Source: Coix lacryma-jobi var. lacryma-jobi (lineage: Eukaryota; Streptophyta; Magnoliopsida; Poales; Poaceae). From it: a DNA stretch of 64,000 nt. The stretch lies in contig CM019823.1 in assembly GCA_009763385.1 (NCBI GenBank), positions 168,856,302-168,920,301 on the forward strand. Reading direction: 5' to 3'. The notes beneath the pieces are model-generated. The model was not told where the DNA came from and ran no database searches. It saw only the letters and a list, made by a program, of their open reading frames with translations. Of the stretch, positions 1-9,209 are shown piece after piece. Within the stretch, counting starts at the first letter, position 1. Each line of letters opens with the position of its first letter. The position numbers and the translations under genes were made by a program.

Positions 1-177
1 TTATCTTGCGTTCCTAGGCCACGCTCACGAGAACGCCATCTGCGAGGTAGCCATCCGTGCAGGCGAGGCTGGCCAATCGCCATGCGCGATCCCAGGCCGA
101 GCTCACAAGGACACCGTCCGCGATCCCAGCTACGAGGCCGCCGTTCGACTCCACGGACAAAGGCGAGGCCGACCAAT
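1..177. other. GC-rich degenerate repeat flanking a CACTA insertion
   Basis: A GC-rich stretch of loosely repeated words built around gaggc-caccgtcc-gcgatccc. The same style of sequence resumes at 744, on the far side of the CACTA element, so this was one block before the insertion. Small open frames exist on both strands, but none has a recognisable domain and I read them as chance. Confidence 0.5.
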
Positions 178-249
178 CACTACTAGAGAAATGGCCTTTG
201 GGCGATAGACAGATTCGGACATTAGCCTCGAATATTTTTGTGTCCGGGG

Positions 250-480
250 CTAAAAGTTCTTTAGTCCCGGTTGGTAACACCAACCGGGACTAAAGGTTCC
301 TTTTCCTCGAGGCAACCGAGAGGCAACCGGGGCTAAAGGGTCAGTGTTCTTTAGTCCCGGTTGGTAATACCAACCGGGACTAAAGGTAGGACCTTTAGTC
401 CCGGTTGGTATTACCAACCGGGACTAAAGGACCTTTTAGTCCCGGTTGGTAACACCAACCGAGACTAAAGGTCCTTCCAG
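250..480. repeat. TTTAGTCCCGGTTGGT subterminal inverted-repeat array
   Basis: At least three back-to-back palindromic modules, each made of TTTAGTCCCGGTTGGT followed within a few bases by its reverse complement. A diverged set lies at 625-722. Such subterminal arrays are the usual transposase-binding region of this grass CACTA group. The same motif recurs at 31236-31395, at the end of a larger CACTA. Confidence 0.85.
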
Positions 481-520
481 ACACAATTTAAAAAGAAGGA
501 GTATCCTATTCTGTTAGATG

Positions 521-597
521 TGTAGTGTAGCTCAGTTGGTAACGCGCGCACGTGAAGGCTAACTGTGCGGTCTTGAGTTCGAATCTCCACAGCCACA
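521..597 (+). pseudogene. tRNA-like sequence inside the CACTA
   Basis: An A-box-like TAGCTCAGTTGGT (529-541) and a B-box-like GAGTTCGAATCTC are spaced as in a tRNA gene, with a T-loop TTCGAAT and a CA-rich 3' end. A T arm with four of five pairs can be drawn. The acceptor stem does not pair well, and the anticodon arm has a GCAC/GTGC stem with an oversized loop, so I do not assign an anticodon. Likely a tRNA-derived relic or Pol III promoter cassette rather than a working tRNA. Confidence 0.5.
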
Positions 598-743
598 ACA
601 TTTTTTCGTTTTTATTCCAAACCTTTAGTCCCGGGTCGAATACTGTAGCAAACCTTTAGTCCCGGAACCGTAGTCCCGGGTCCAGAACCGGGACTAAAGG
701 TCCCTAGGACCCGGGACTAAAGGCCCATCCTCTACTAGTGAAT

Positions 744-2038
744 CATCGTCCAGGATCCGAGGCCACCGTCCAATAACTCCACGAATGCAGGCGAGACTTA
801 TGCACGCGATTATACCGTATGTCTAAACACGCATTGGCCGCTGTCCGCGTAGATACACCCCGTTTGAAAAAATACATCCATCGAAATGCATGCGAGCCCA
901 CCGTCCACGCACACATCCATGCGTAAGCCGCCGCCCGCGCCATCACGCAAGCGCCCCACGTGTACGTCGTTGCAGCAACGCGGCCACTGTCCGCATTGAC
1001 ATACGCAAGCCCCCACGCGCCCGCCGCCCGCCGCCCGCCGCGCCTCCACGCAAATGCTCCACACGCACACCGCTGCAGATACACAGCCTCTAAAAAAGTT
1101 GAACTATGAAAAAGTAACTTTAGTTATTCATAGTTTAAAAAACAGTATGATGATTTGACTACCATCGTCTTGTAGATTCATGTTAACAAAGGATGTTCTT
1201 CAATTACGAGAAGAGGATTATGACGCGCACTCCTCCAGAGAAGGTAATATTTTGTGTAACATGTATTATTTCTCATGTTACAATCATCAAGTTCGTAAGA
1301 AATGATACGTCGATATTATTATTAGTTTCAACTATTGTAACAACCGTTTATTATCATCTAATAAAGATTAGAAACACATATAAAATTCTTCTTCTTCCTA
1401 AAGCCAAAAAACATTAATCAAGTCCATGTTTTATTTACAATTATTGCTATCCCTGTGATATTGTCAAATCGTATGATTCTCGATGCCAGTAACATTAATT
1501 AAGAAAACTTTTTTACCTTTAATCCTAAGCATCATATCTAACATAACTGAGTAAGTTTTGCTATGATCCAACGACAGTCGCAACCTACTCTTGAACGCGA
1601 CGCACGTTAGTGAAAGGTACCATTGTGAGTCGGCTCTTAATCACGGTGCGAGGCGGGGGGACATCCATAGGTAAAAATGCGAACGCCAATTGATGGGCGC
1701 ACAATGCTCAACGATATAACAAATATCCAAACTCCGGGTATAACCATATACACATATTATCACATCATATGTATAACAAATCATGTATAACACCACCATA
1801 CCAAAACAACGATTTCTGAAGAACAACAAAAGAGGGAAGAAAAGAATAGGAAACAAAACGTGAGTACCGCGCGAGGATGAGGGCTCAAGAGACCGATGTT
1901 GAGCGGGAGGTGAGAAATTAAAAGCAACGTAACTACTGTGCCTAACGAAAAACGGTTCAAGTGCACTTTACCACCAACCAAAACAAATAACCAAGAACTT
2001 CACCAGTCAATATAGACTGTGCCAACGACTGTGAGCAT
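744..2038. other. No gene recognised; GC-rich then AT-rich
   Basis: 744-1093 continues the GC-rich degenerate repeat found before the CACTA. From 1093 the composition turns AT-rich and no open frame has a recognisable domain. Nothing functional can be supported here. Confidence 0.5.
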
Positions 2039-2195
2039 ATTAATAACTTGTCTTATTATATTATCTACCATCACTTTTTTTTATTTTTTCTATAATATAT
2101 AGCAAAATAAAAAACGAAATGATAAAAATAAAAAATAAAAAATGTGGCGATACAAGTCATACGGAGTTATTAATATAATAAGACAAGTTATTAAT
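2039..2195. repeat. 25-bp perfect inverted repeat with nested arms
   Basis: Bases 2039-2063 are the exact reverse complement of 2171-2195, about 107 bases apart. A second pair, around CATACGGAGTT near 2158 and AACTCCGTATG near 2240, is nested across it. This could be the remnant of an AT-rich MITE. It lies downstream of the MIR171 hairpin in that gene's direction of transcription. Confidence 0.6.
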
Positions 2196-2439
2196 ATGTA
2201 TATGATGATAAATATCGCGATAGACTTGTTATCATAGAACTCCGTATGTATATGATATGATAAATAAAATGTCATCGGCTCGTCACACTCTCTTATAAAA
2301 ATAGCGCGCGAAAGACAACATCACCCGGAAAGCATAGGTCAACTGCTGCCACAGTGCCACACCACCTATAGGACGATAATAATAAGAACACAAAATTCCC
2401 GTACCTTGAGAAAGCAGACGCACACATAGGCTAGAGAAG

Positions 2440-2572
2440 GTTGTGATATTGGCACGGCTCAATCAAACGGGCCGCCATGCTGCACCTCGACGATCGATCG
2501 ATCGATCGAAAGCGCAAAATTCAGTCACCTGGCCCGGCCGGGCGATTTGATTGAACCATGCCAACATCGCAC
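2440..2572 (-). ncRNA. MIR171: MIR171 microRNA precursor hairpin
   Basis: On the minus strand 2465-2445 reads exactly as the conserved plant miR171 sequence, 21 nt beginning TGATTGAGCC and ending CCAATATC. The opposite arm at 2566-2546 reads TGTTGGCATGGTTCAATC plus AAA, the familiar miR171 star type. Over 23 positions the arms pair with only three G-U wobbles, leaving a loop of about 80 nt that contains a (GATC)n run. miR171 is known to direct cleavage of mRNAs for GRAS-family SCL6/HAM transcription factors that control meristems. Mature strand on the 3' arm is the normal arrangement. The host promoter should lie at higher coordinates; I could not place a TATA box or transcript ends. Confidence 0.88.
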
Positions 2573-2658
2573 TCTCTCAGCCAAGCAACGCAATAACATC
2601 CACCTCTATCTCTCATGCATGTAGCAAGAAGCCATCCTGATCGCCATGGACGCGAGCG

Positions 2659-2695
<37 letters not shown>
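2659..2695. repeat. 37-base poly-C tract
   Basis: An uninterrupted run of 37 C on the plus strand (G on the strand encoding miR171), about 90 bp upstream of the hairpin. So pure a run is rare in plant DNA. It could form an i-motif or G-quadruplex, or be a length-unstable or mis-assembled tract. Confidence 0.9.
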
Positions 2696-2699
2696 ACGC

Positions 2700-4087
2700 A
2701 ACCCTAACTAAACTCGAGAGGGAGGACGACTTGGCTGGCTGGCAATGGAGCACGCAAGGAAGCAAGCAGCTGAATTAATAGACGCGCGCGCGGCAACGAC
2801 GATACGAATGGGCGCGCGTACGCACGTAAGCCGGGGAAAGAAAATAATGAGAAAGATAAGAGAAATGGTTGAGACGTCGGTGTCTGGCCGCCGAAGAAAC
2901 CAGGCATCAGACGGCCGGGCAAAATAATAATAATAATAATGCGAATGCAGATCGGCCGCAGCAGGACAAGGCAAGGCGTAAGCGTAAGGAGAAGGGGGAG
3001 ATCGAGGAGGTGGTGGGCTGTGGGCATTGCCAAACCAGCCAGCAGCCCCCAACCTTGGTGATGCGTCTTTGCTCAGCTCAGGTAGTGGTTGATGACTTGC
3101 CGTAGCGAGCTACCGTCTCCGCGTCCGCTAGCCGCCGCCGCCGCCCCTGCTGCCGGCCTGCTGTCTGCATCCACGCGTTTCCACCTGCCTGAGTCTGACC
3201 AGCCGGCCGGCCGGGAGCACGCACCAGAACCGCCAACTTTTCAGCGGAATCGCCTGCCTCCCTAGTCCCTCCCCCGGTCATTTTTCCGCCGCCTCAAGTC
3301 TCAACTCTGAAGTCTGAACTCGCGCGCGTTGGCACTGTAGCGTTGGCACTGTAGTAGTAGCAGATTGTCTCTGGTTTGGTTTGGTTTGGTTTGGCTAGGC
3401 TAGGCTAGGACAGCACACAGGCAGAGGCAGGAGAAGATGCGTTGGATGCAATGATGCTGATTGGATTGCTTCATCATCAGTTGAGTGCTCCGATCCTTGC
3501 TGCCTGCCTGCGTGTGCTGGGCGTTGTTGCCTGTGAAGAAGCGTGGTTTGTCAGGTAAGCTCTGCTCAGCTGGCACTGGGAGAGACGGTACAACGAGCAA
3601 GAGTACAAGGGGCTGATGACCTGTGCCTTGAAAAGTATTGGTATTCAGAGCTGGAGATACCTTATTAAACTATACTGCATTATAGTTGCAACTACTACCC
3701 GTCGGCCGTCGTTGGCTGCTCTGCTCTGCTCTTGTTTGATCATCAGGGCAAGAATTGAGCTCTCTTTTTTCCCATCCCCCTGATGGCCCGAATTGAAAAA
3801 TGCCACAGGTTAATCAAAAGTTGAGTGAACATTTCATTTTACGTCTAAAAAGCTTGTAAAACATACCGGAATTAGCAGCAAATGGGAGTGTAGTGGCTAC
3901 GCTGCTAGCGTTGAACACACGGTATCGGACCGTACAGGGGTACTGTTCCATGGTCTTCTTTCGGGCAGTACGATAACGTGCCCATTCTCGTAGCCCATGA
4001 CCATCCTTGATGGACTATTCAGCGTAGGCTAGTCACATCGCCATTTTAAGGCGCCGCAGGAGCTTGAAAGGGATAGAGATTCACTAA
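2700..4087. other. Region upstream of MIR171, no protein gene recognised
   Basis: Moderately GC-rich sequence with short unconvincing open frames on both strands. It contains a TTTGG tandem run followed by GGCTA repeats at 3372-3410, and a possible imperfect hairpin near 3410-3520 whose arms match no microRNA I know. On the minus strand this is where the MIR171 promoter and 5' exon would be expected, but I cannot mark exact sites. Confidence 0.4.
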
Positions 4088-4325
4088 GGCCTTGTTTAGG
4101 TGGAAAAATTTTGCAAAATTTTTCCTGTAGTTTTTTCGTTGTTATTTGACAAACTTTGTCCAAATATGGCCTACGTAGACTCCAAAGATTCGTCTCGACA
4201 TGTACATACTAAAAGTACAATTAGTTTTTTTACCTGCATTTAATGCTTCATGCATACGTCCGAACATTGATGTGATGGTTGATAGTGATAGAAAATTTTG
4301 GGAAATAGGGGAACTAAACAGGGCC
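4088..4325 (+). mobile_element. Tourist-like MITE, copy 1
   Basis: The ends GGCCTTGTTTAG and CTAAACAGGGCC are inverted repeats, flanked by TAA at 4085-4087 and TAA at 4326-4328. TAA duplications and this terminus are typical of Tourist (PIF/Harbinger) MITEs in grasses. Length is 238 bp with no coding capacity. Its left half matches copy 2 in the opposite orientation. Confidence 0.85.
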
Positions 4326-4334
4326 TAAAGCTAA

Positions 4335-4573
4335 GGCCTTGTTTAGTTGCTCCCCAATTTTACAAAATTGGCAAGATTTCTCGTCACATCAATCTTTAAA
4401 TATTTGCATAAAAAAATAGATGTAGGTAAAAAAAAATTAATTGTACGTTTAGTATGTACATGTCGAGACGAATCTTTGGAGTCTACGTAGTCTATATTTG
4501 GACAAAGTTTGTCAAATAACAACGAAAGTGCTACAGGAAAAATTTTGCAAAATTTTTCCATCTAAACAAGGCC
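4335..4573 (-). mobile_element. Tourist-like MITE, copy 2, inverted
   Basis: The same family as the preceding MITE, 239 bp, flanked by TAA at 4332-4334 and 4574-4576, with ends GGCCTTGTTTAG and CTAAACAAGGCC. Its reverse complement follows copy 1 closely for about 150 bp. The two elements are only 9 bp apart and head-to-head. Confidence 0.85.
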
Positions 4574-4576
4574 TAA

Positions 4577-5170
4577 GGCTGGATATCAAGCGGAGCCAGC
4601 TCAGCTCGGCTCGTTATCTATTAACGAGTCAGAATGTCAGCTTGGCTCAGCTCGTTAAAAATTCAAGCTACCTCGTTAAGCTCATGAGTTAAGTATAAAA
4701 AGTATATAAAATATAGTATTTATATTTATCTAAAGATTTATAACAGTAATAATATAAAAGTAACACATCCAACAACCTTAAATCAAACTAAAAATTAATA
4801 AATATTAACAAATATACACATATAATAACATATAAGATTATTATACCATATATCCTTTATTTTTAATTTATAAAATGAAGTGTTGTGGGGACCTCCCACA
4901 GTTTTTGTCTTAAAAAAAATCACAAATTTATAGGGTCTAAACTAGTTATCAACCAAATATAAAGTACGGGATAGAAGTAATATAAAAATTTATATAAGAT
5001 CTGTTGCTTTTTTCTTAAAAGTTTGACTCGTTTAGCTTGCAAGCTAGCTCGAATTAGCTCATTTTAGCTAACGATCTAAAATCTTGACTCGATTCGTCTT
5101 GTTAGCATAACGAGCCGAGTCAAGCCGAGCGAGCTACCGAACTTCGAGTTTTTCGTCTAGCCTTCTATAG
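4577..5170. repeat. Unclassified dispersed repeat with GCTCGTTA motifs
   Basis: The left part contains repeats of AGCTCGGCTCGTTA-type words. The right part, from 5030, contains related words in the opposite sense (TAACGAGCCGAGTCAAGC). An AT-rich middle separates them. The mirror-image ends suggest a non-autonomous DNA transposon about 0.6 kb long, but I could not define exact termini or a target duplication. Confidence 0.4.
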
Positions 5171-5199
5171 CGCTTCCAATACAAGTGTCCAAATGAGTA

Positions 5200-5565
5200 C
5201 TCCCTCCATTCTTTTTCACCTGTTACATTAATTACTCCCTACATCCCAATATAAATACACTTCTAAAGTTTTAATGAAGATGCTAAGGCTACCCATAAAA
5301 AGATGTAATCATTATACCTCGAAAATGAGAAAGTAGAAAAATATAAATAGGACTAGTTTGTCTTTTATGTAAATGTGCACTTGCTTTGGGATAAATTTTG
5401 AACTTTAGAAGTGTATTTATTTTGGGACGGGAGGGAGTAATATTGTATTTAAGTCAAATATTATTATCTTTGATGGGTCATTTTAATATCCTTATAGTTT
5501 CACACGTATAAATTAGATATTATGAAAATATTTCTAAAATGAATCTAAATCTTATGATATGAACA
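5200..5565. mobile_element. Stowaway MITE (5235-5437) nested in an older Stowaway-like element
   Basis: The inner element runs from CTCCCTACATCCC to GGGACGGGAGGGAG and is flanked by TA on both sides, the Stowaway (Tc1/mariner) signature. Sequence around it is itself Stowaway-like: CTCCCTCCATTC at 5200 and an AAAATGAATCTAAAT motif near 5540. The inner copy therefore landed in an older copy, whose right terminus I cannot find. Confidence 0.75.
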
Positions 5566-6722
5566 TTTTTTTTGAAACCGATGGTGTTCTAGCGATGAAT
5601 TACTGTGCATTGATGGGGCGCACCTATACACTGAACAAGTACTTTTATATGTTATAACAAGATAATATGCTACGCATTGCTACGAGGATTTGCAAAGAAT
5701 TTATTTAGAATAAAAATCAGTAGAGATGATGTGATAGCTTGTACTAAGAGGTTGAAAGTTAGTGACATGACATAGCTAATAGTAGAAAATGATGTGAATA
5801 ATTAGTGGGAGATGACGTGGATGTCTTGCATGTTGAGATATTTTTTCCACACTGGTAAATCAGGATTAGCTTTATAAAAGCTATAGATAACGTGAATAAT
5901 TAATATATTGCCTAAAATTTTATTTACAAAAAGCTCAAAAGAGTTACACTTGATATAAGCAGGAATGATCTCGAATGAGGAATTAAGGAGTAGAATCAAA
6001 CCAGGTAGCATATTGTTTTTCTCTCTCTCTTTAGACTGCGTCTGTTTCATTGATAAAGAAGATGATCAAGTAATAATCTGTTAAGAGCGATTCACTGCAC
6101 CATTGGTAGTCAAACAGCATCACGACAGTACGTGTGGTAGCTGTTTGGCAATCAATGATGCATGCATGGGTTGAGAATCTACAGAATAAAGGACACCAAC
6201 AACGAAAAGGCCACTAGGCGGAGACTGTTGAACGAACTCGGTTGTGTACAATTCTCTAATGACAATTTGTGCGCACCGTACCAAGATCAAGAGGATTAAA
6301 GAAAAATCCCGCGCTTGCCTCATCATGCAACTAGCTAGTCATGAATTTGGATTAGGAGAAAAGCGCCAAGCTGGCAAGATAGGCAAACGAATATGCCACC
6401 GGGGCCTGACTATTAATTCCGATCCATGCCTGTGTGCACACCGTGTGTAATGTAAGCTACTAGTCTATACATATCTTGATTTGATTGATAAAAAATGGCA
6501 AAAAAATTACTAATTACGACCGGAGGCAGCAAGGCAAGGCTAACGGCTGCACCTGTGTTCCTGTACTGTTTGTCTTGTCATTTTATCAATCTAGCAGTGT
6601 CGGCGATGAAGCCAGGCAGGACAGCAATTTGATGGGGCAGGACAGCAATTTGATGCAAACTATCGTTTGGGTGCTGTCGCATCGAGTGGTTAACCTTGCG
6701 TCCCATCACCTTGGCATATATA
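5566..6722. other. No feature recognised
   Basis: AT-rich intergenic sequence. Short open frames on both strands have no domain, and no hairpin, tRNA or transposon terminus could be supported. Confidence 0.5.
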
Positions 6723-6957
6723 CTCCCTCCGTCCCTAAATAAGTGTCGCTGTTGGTGTGCGTGCCACGTGTTTGACTCAATTTGTAGAAAATATATGCAA
6801 TATTTATATCTCCAAATAATTTTGTTAAAAAACTAGATGTAAAGATCTTTCCGATGATACTAATTACTTAGCATAAATATTAGCATATTTTAATATATAA
6901 TTGCCGGTAACTTTTTCTCGGGAAGCGAGAACGACACTTATTTAGGGATGGAGGGAG
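6723..6957. mobile_element. Stowaway MITE
   Basis: The termini CTCCCTCCGTCCCTAAATAAGTGTCG and its inverse CGACACTTATTTAGGGATGGAGGGAG are flanked by TA at 6721-6722 and 6958-6959. The element is 235 bp and non-coding. A second partial Stowaway of the same subfamily starts at 6960 and is cut off at 7051, where a CACTA terminus begins. Confidence 0.85.
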
Positions 6958-7051
6958 TACTCCCCAGTCCCTAAATAATTGTCGTTGTTGATGTATTTGT
7001 CACAAGTTTAATTCGATTTATAGCAAAATAATACTAATTATATACATAAAT

Positions 7052-7353
7052 CACTACAGGAAACCTAGGCTTTGCCGAGTGCCTGGGGCTTTGCCGAGTG
7101 CCAAATTTCGGGCACTGGGCAAAGAGCCTCTTTGCCGAGTGCCGGCCACGTGGCACTCGGCAAAGCGCAAACACAAGGCAAAGGATGCTTTACCGAGTGT
7201 CAGCAAAGAAAGGCACTAGGCAAAGAGCTCTTTGCCGAGTGCCAGCCTGGCGGCACTCGGCAAAGAGCCCCTCTTTGCCGAGTGCCAGCTACGTGGCACT
7301 CAGCAAAGCATGTGGCCCTGAACTGTGCCACGTGGTCGGGTCTTTGTCGAGTG
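7052..7353. mobile_element. Left end of a CACTA element, interrupted by a gypsy LTR
   Basis: Begins CACTACAGGAAACC and continues with six or more TTTGCCGAGTGCC / GGCACTCGGCAAAG subterminal repeats, a hallmark of a second grass CACTA group. It stops at GAGTG (7349-7353), where the LTR of a gypsy element starts. The remainder of the CACTA is not seen before the scaffold gap. Confidence 0.75.
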
Positions 7354-7397
7354 TGTCAGTGGTACGAAAAGGGGTACCCCCAATCAACGCACACACC

Positions 7398-7645
7398 CGA
7401 ACGCTCTGTCTCCGTCTCGCCCGAGCCCTCCCAGCCAGGCCTCGGGCGAACGCTCCGTCTCCGTCTCGCCCGAGCCCTCCCAGCAAGGCCTCGGGCGAAC
7501 GCTCTATCTCCGTCTCGCCCGAGCCCTCCCAGCCAGGCCTCGGGCGAACGCTCTGTCTCCGTCTCGCCCGAGCCCTCCCAGCAAGGCCTCGGGCGAGCAC
7601 GATCGCTCTCCGTCTCGCTCGAGCCCTCCAGGCCTCGGGCGAGCG
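7398..7645. repeat. 49-bp tandem repeat in the LTR (five units plus a decayed sixth)
   Basis: Units start at 7398, 7447, 7496, 7545 and 7594, exactly 49 bp apart, each around CTCCGTCTCGCCCGAGCCC. Variants alternate between AGCCAGG and AGCAAGG. The position upstream of the LTR TATA box is that of a typical enhancer array. Confidence 0.9.
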
Positions 7646-7855
7646 CGCCCCCACACCTCGAGCCTTAACGCACGGACCTCGAGCTGCACAGACAGCCGTA
7701 CCAGCCCATGCCACGCATTTAATGCCTTCACCTACTCCGGTCATGTCCACCAGTGCACAGCATGTACCACAGTAACTCGGTATAAAGGTCAAGTCTCGTT
7801 TTCACCACAAGCATGGGCAAAAGGGCACCAGTACGGCACTGTTCGGCCAAGCCAG

Positions 7856-8027
7856 GCACTGTAACCCCTCGAGGCCGGCTACGCGCTCCTCGAGCCCTGC
7901 ACTGTAACCCCTCGAGGCCGGCTACGCGCTCCTCGAGCCCTGCACTGTAACACCTCGAGGCCGGCTCCGCGCCCCTCGAGCCCCCGTGGCACCACCTCGA
8001 AGCCGGCTCCGCGCCCTTCGAGCCCTA
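7856..8027. repeat. 43-bp tandem repeat in the LTR (about four units)
   Basis: Units start at 7856, 7899 and 7942 at 43-bp spacing, followed by a diverged unit. Each contains CTCGAGGCCGGCT and GCTCCTCGAGCC, so each unit is partly self-complementary around XhoI-like CTCGAG words. Confidence 0.9.
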
Positions 8028-8302
8028 ACTACTTTCGTGCTATTGGAGGACAGGTACCCCAAGACCCGGAGGGACCTCACCGCGTACTGTACATTCCGGG
8101 ATGGGTGCTGTACGGCTCCCGCCTTGTCGCGCCACCACGTCCGCGCCCAGGATGGAAGCCACGACCCAAGGACGCCTCAACAACGACGATCACATCGGCT
8201 CCAGTGGCCCCGACAAGACAGGGTTCCTACCCTTCTCCGTATGGGGCACCATACGCCCCGACACCTGTAATACCTTTATGTAACCCTGGCCTCCCCTTGC
8301 TC

Positions 8303-8309
8303 TATAAAA
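8303..8309 (+). promoter_or_regulatory. TATA box of the LTR promoter
   Basis: TATAAAA lies within the LTR about 280 bp before its end and just downstream of the tandem repeats, the expected place for the Pol II promoter that makes the genomic RNA. Confidence 0.6.
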
Positions 8310-8586
8310 GGGGACACTAGGGCCCTCATTCAGGAGGACGAACACAACACACGAGTCCACACACAGGCACGAGTCCGGACTCCGGTCCACGCTCGCTGAG
8401 CTTGTATTCTCCCCTGTACGAGCACTTAGGTGCAAGTAATACAAGAACATCCCCCCGCTGGACGTAGGGCCTTCTTTGCCCGAACCAGGATAAATCCTTG
8501 TGTCCTCTTGCATCACCATCCAGGAAGAGAAGCACGCGATCATATCACTCGTTGGTGTGATACCCCGGGTACGAAACACCGACAGT

Positions 8587-8604
8587 TGGCGCGCCAGGTA
8601 GGGG
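8587..8604 (+). other. Primer binding site
   Basis: TGGCGCGCCAGGTAGGGG directly follows the 5' LTR, with two extra bases in between. The identical 18 bases occur next to the LTR of the minus-strand Tat element at 62805-62822. Complementarity to a tRNA 3' end is expected; I do not assign the tRNA. 8605-9209 is the untranslated leader. Confidence 0.8.
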
Positions 8605-9209
8605 ACTTCGCGTGTCCGAGCCGATTTCTCGTTGATTCCTGGATGGCTTCATCCCCTCTTCCGTTCTCGGCTGGTGCCGTCGTCTGGTTCGGGAGCCTCG
8701 ATTTCCTGGCCACAGGCAGCGGCAACGAGCTGACTCTGCTCTCCACGAAGGGCCTGAGCGGAGTGCGTGTCGCGCCACCCCGCGCGGGGGGCGTGACGCG
8801 TCGCCCGCACCACCACACGTCGCCACATCGCGAGCGGCGCCGTCGTCACCGTCGTCGCCGGGCGCAGGCGGTGCCCGCAGCAAACACCTACGCCCCCGTA
8901 GCCGGTGCAGGGTCCCCAAGGGGAAACCAGCCCGGCGCGCGGCCGGAGACCTCCAGGGCGCACCCGCGCCCGCCTAGCGACTTCGCATTCATCATGCGTA
9001 CGGACCAGGAACCGGGCCAGAGGCCTCCGAGCCGTGCGCCGTCGACGCCGCTCAGCCTCCTCCCGCACGGGTCGCGCCGCGCTCGACGCCAGCGGTTCCC
9101 GGTCGGCCTCGACAACTCTGCGGCTGTATACGCCCACCGCCTCGACGAGCGCCATCAGGACCAGACGGCGGCGGACCGGGAGTAGCGTTCGGGCGCGCTG
9201 CTGCAGGCC

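Larger units (their letters stand above)
178..740. mobile_element. Complete small non-autonomous CACTA element
   Basis: The left end begins CACTACTAGAGAAATGG and the right end reads, on the minus strand, CACTAGTAGAGGATGGG, so the termini form imperfect CACTA-type inverted repeats. The element is bounded by a 3-bp duplication, AAT at 175-177 and AAT at 741-743, the size expected for CACTA (En/Spm) transposition. It encodes no transposase and must have been moved in trans. It consists mostly of TTTAGTCCCGG-type subterminal repeats around a tRNA-like core. Confidence 0.85.
7354..8584 (+). repeat. 5' LTR of the Tat gypsy element
   Basis: Starts TGTCAGTGG and ends ACACCGACA, followed two bases later by a primer binding site. 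Length about 1.23 kb. It has two internal tandem-repeat blocks and a TATA box. The five bases before it, GAGTG, would be the target duplication, but the matching copy is lost in the gap, so the left boundary rests on the TG...CA ends alone. Confidence 0.75.

Noticed and set aside
521..597. A functional tRNA gene
   Set aside because: The acceptor stem does not pair and the anticodon loop is oversized; only A- and B-box-like words are convincing.
3078..3110. miR169-like word GATGACTTGCCG
   Set aside because: Only the 3' half resembles miR169 and no complementary arm is nearby.
3410..3520. A second microRNA hairpin
   Set aside because: The arms CAGCACACAGGCAG and CTGCCTGCGTGTGCTG pair only at the base and match no microRNA I know; too imperfect to call.
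7289..7864. Overlapping 160-225 codon frames on both strands in the LTR
   Set aside because: They arise from a GC-rich 49-bp tandem repeat with few stops in any frame; no domain or family signature.
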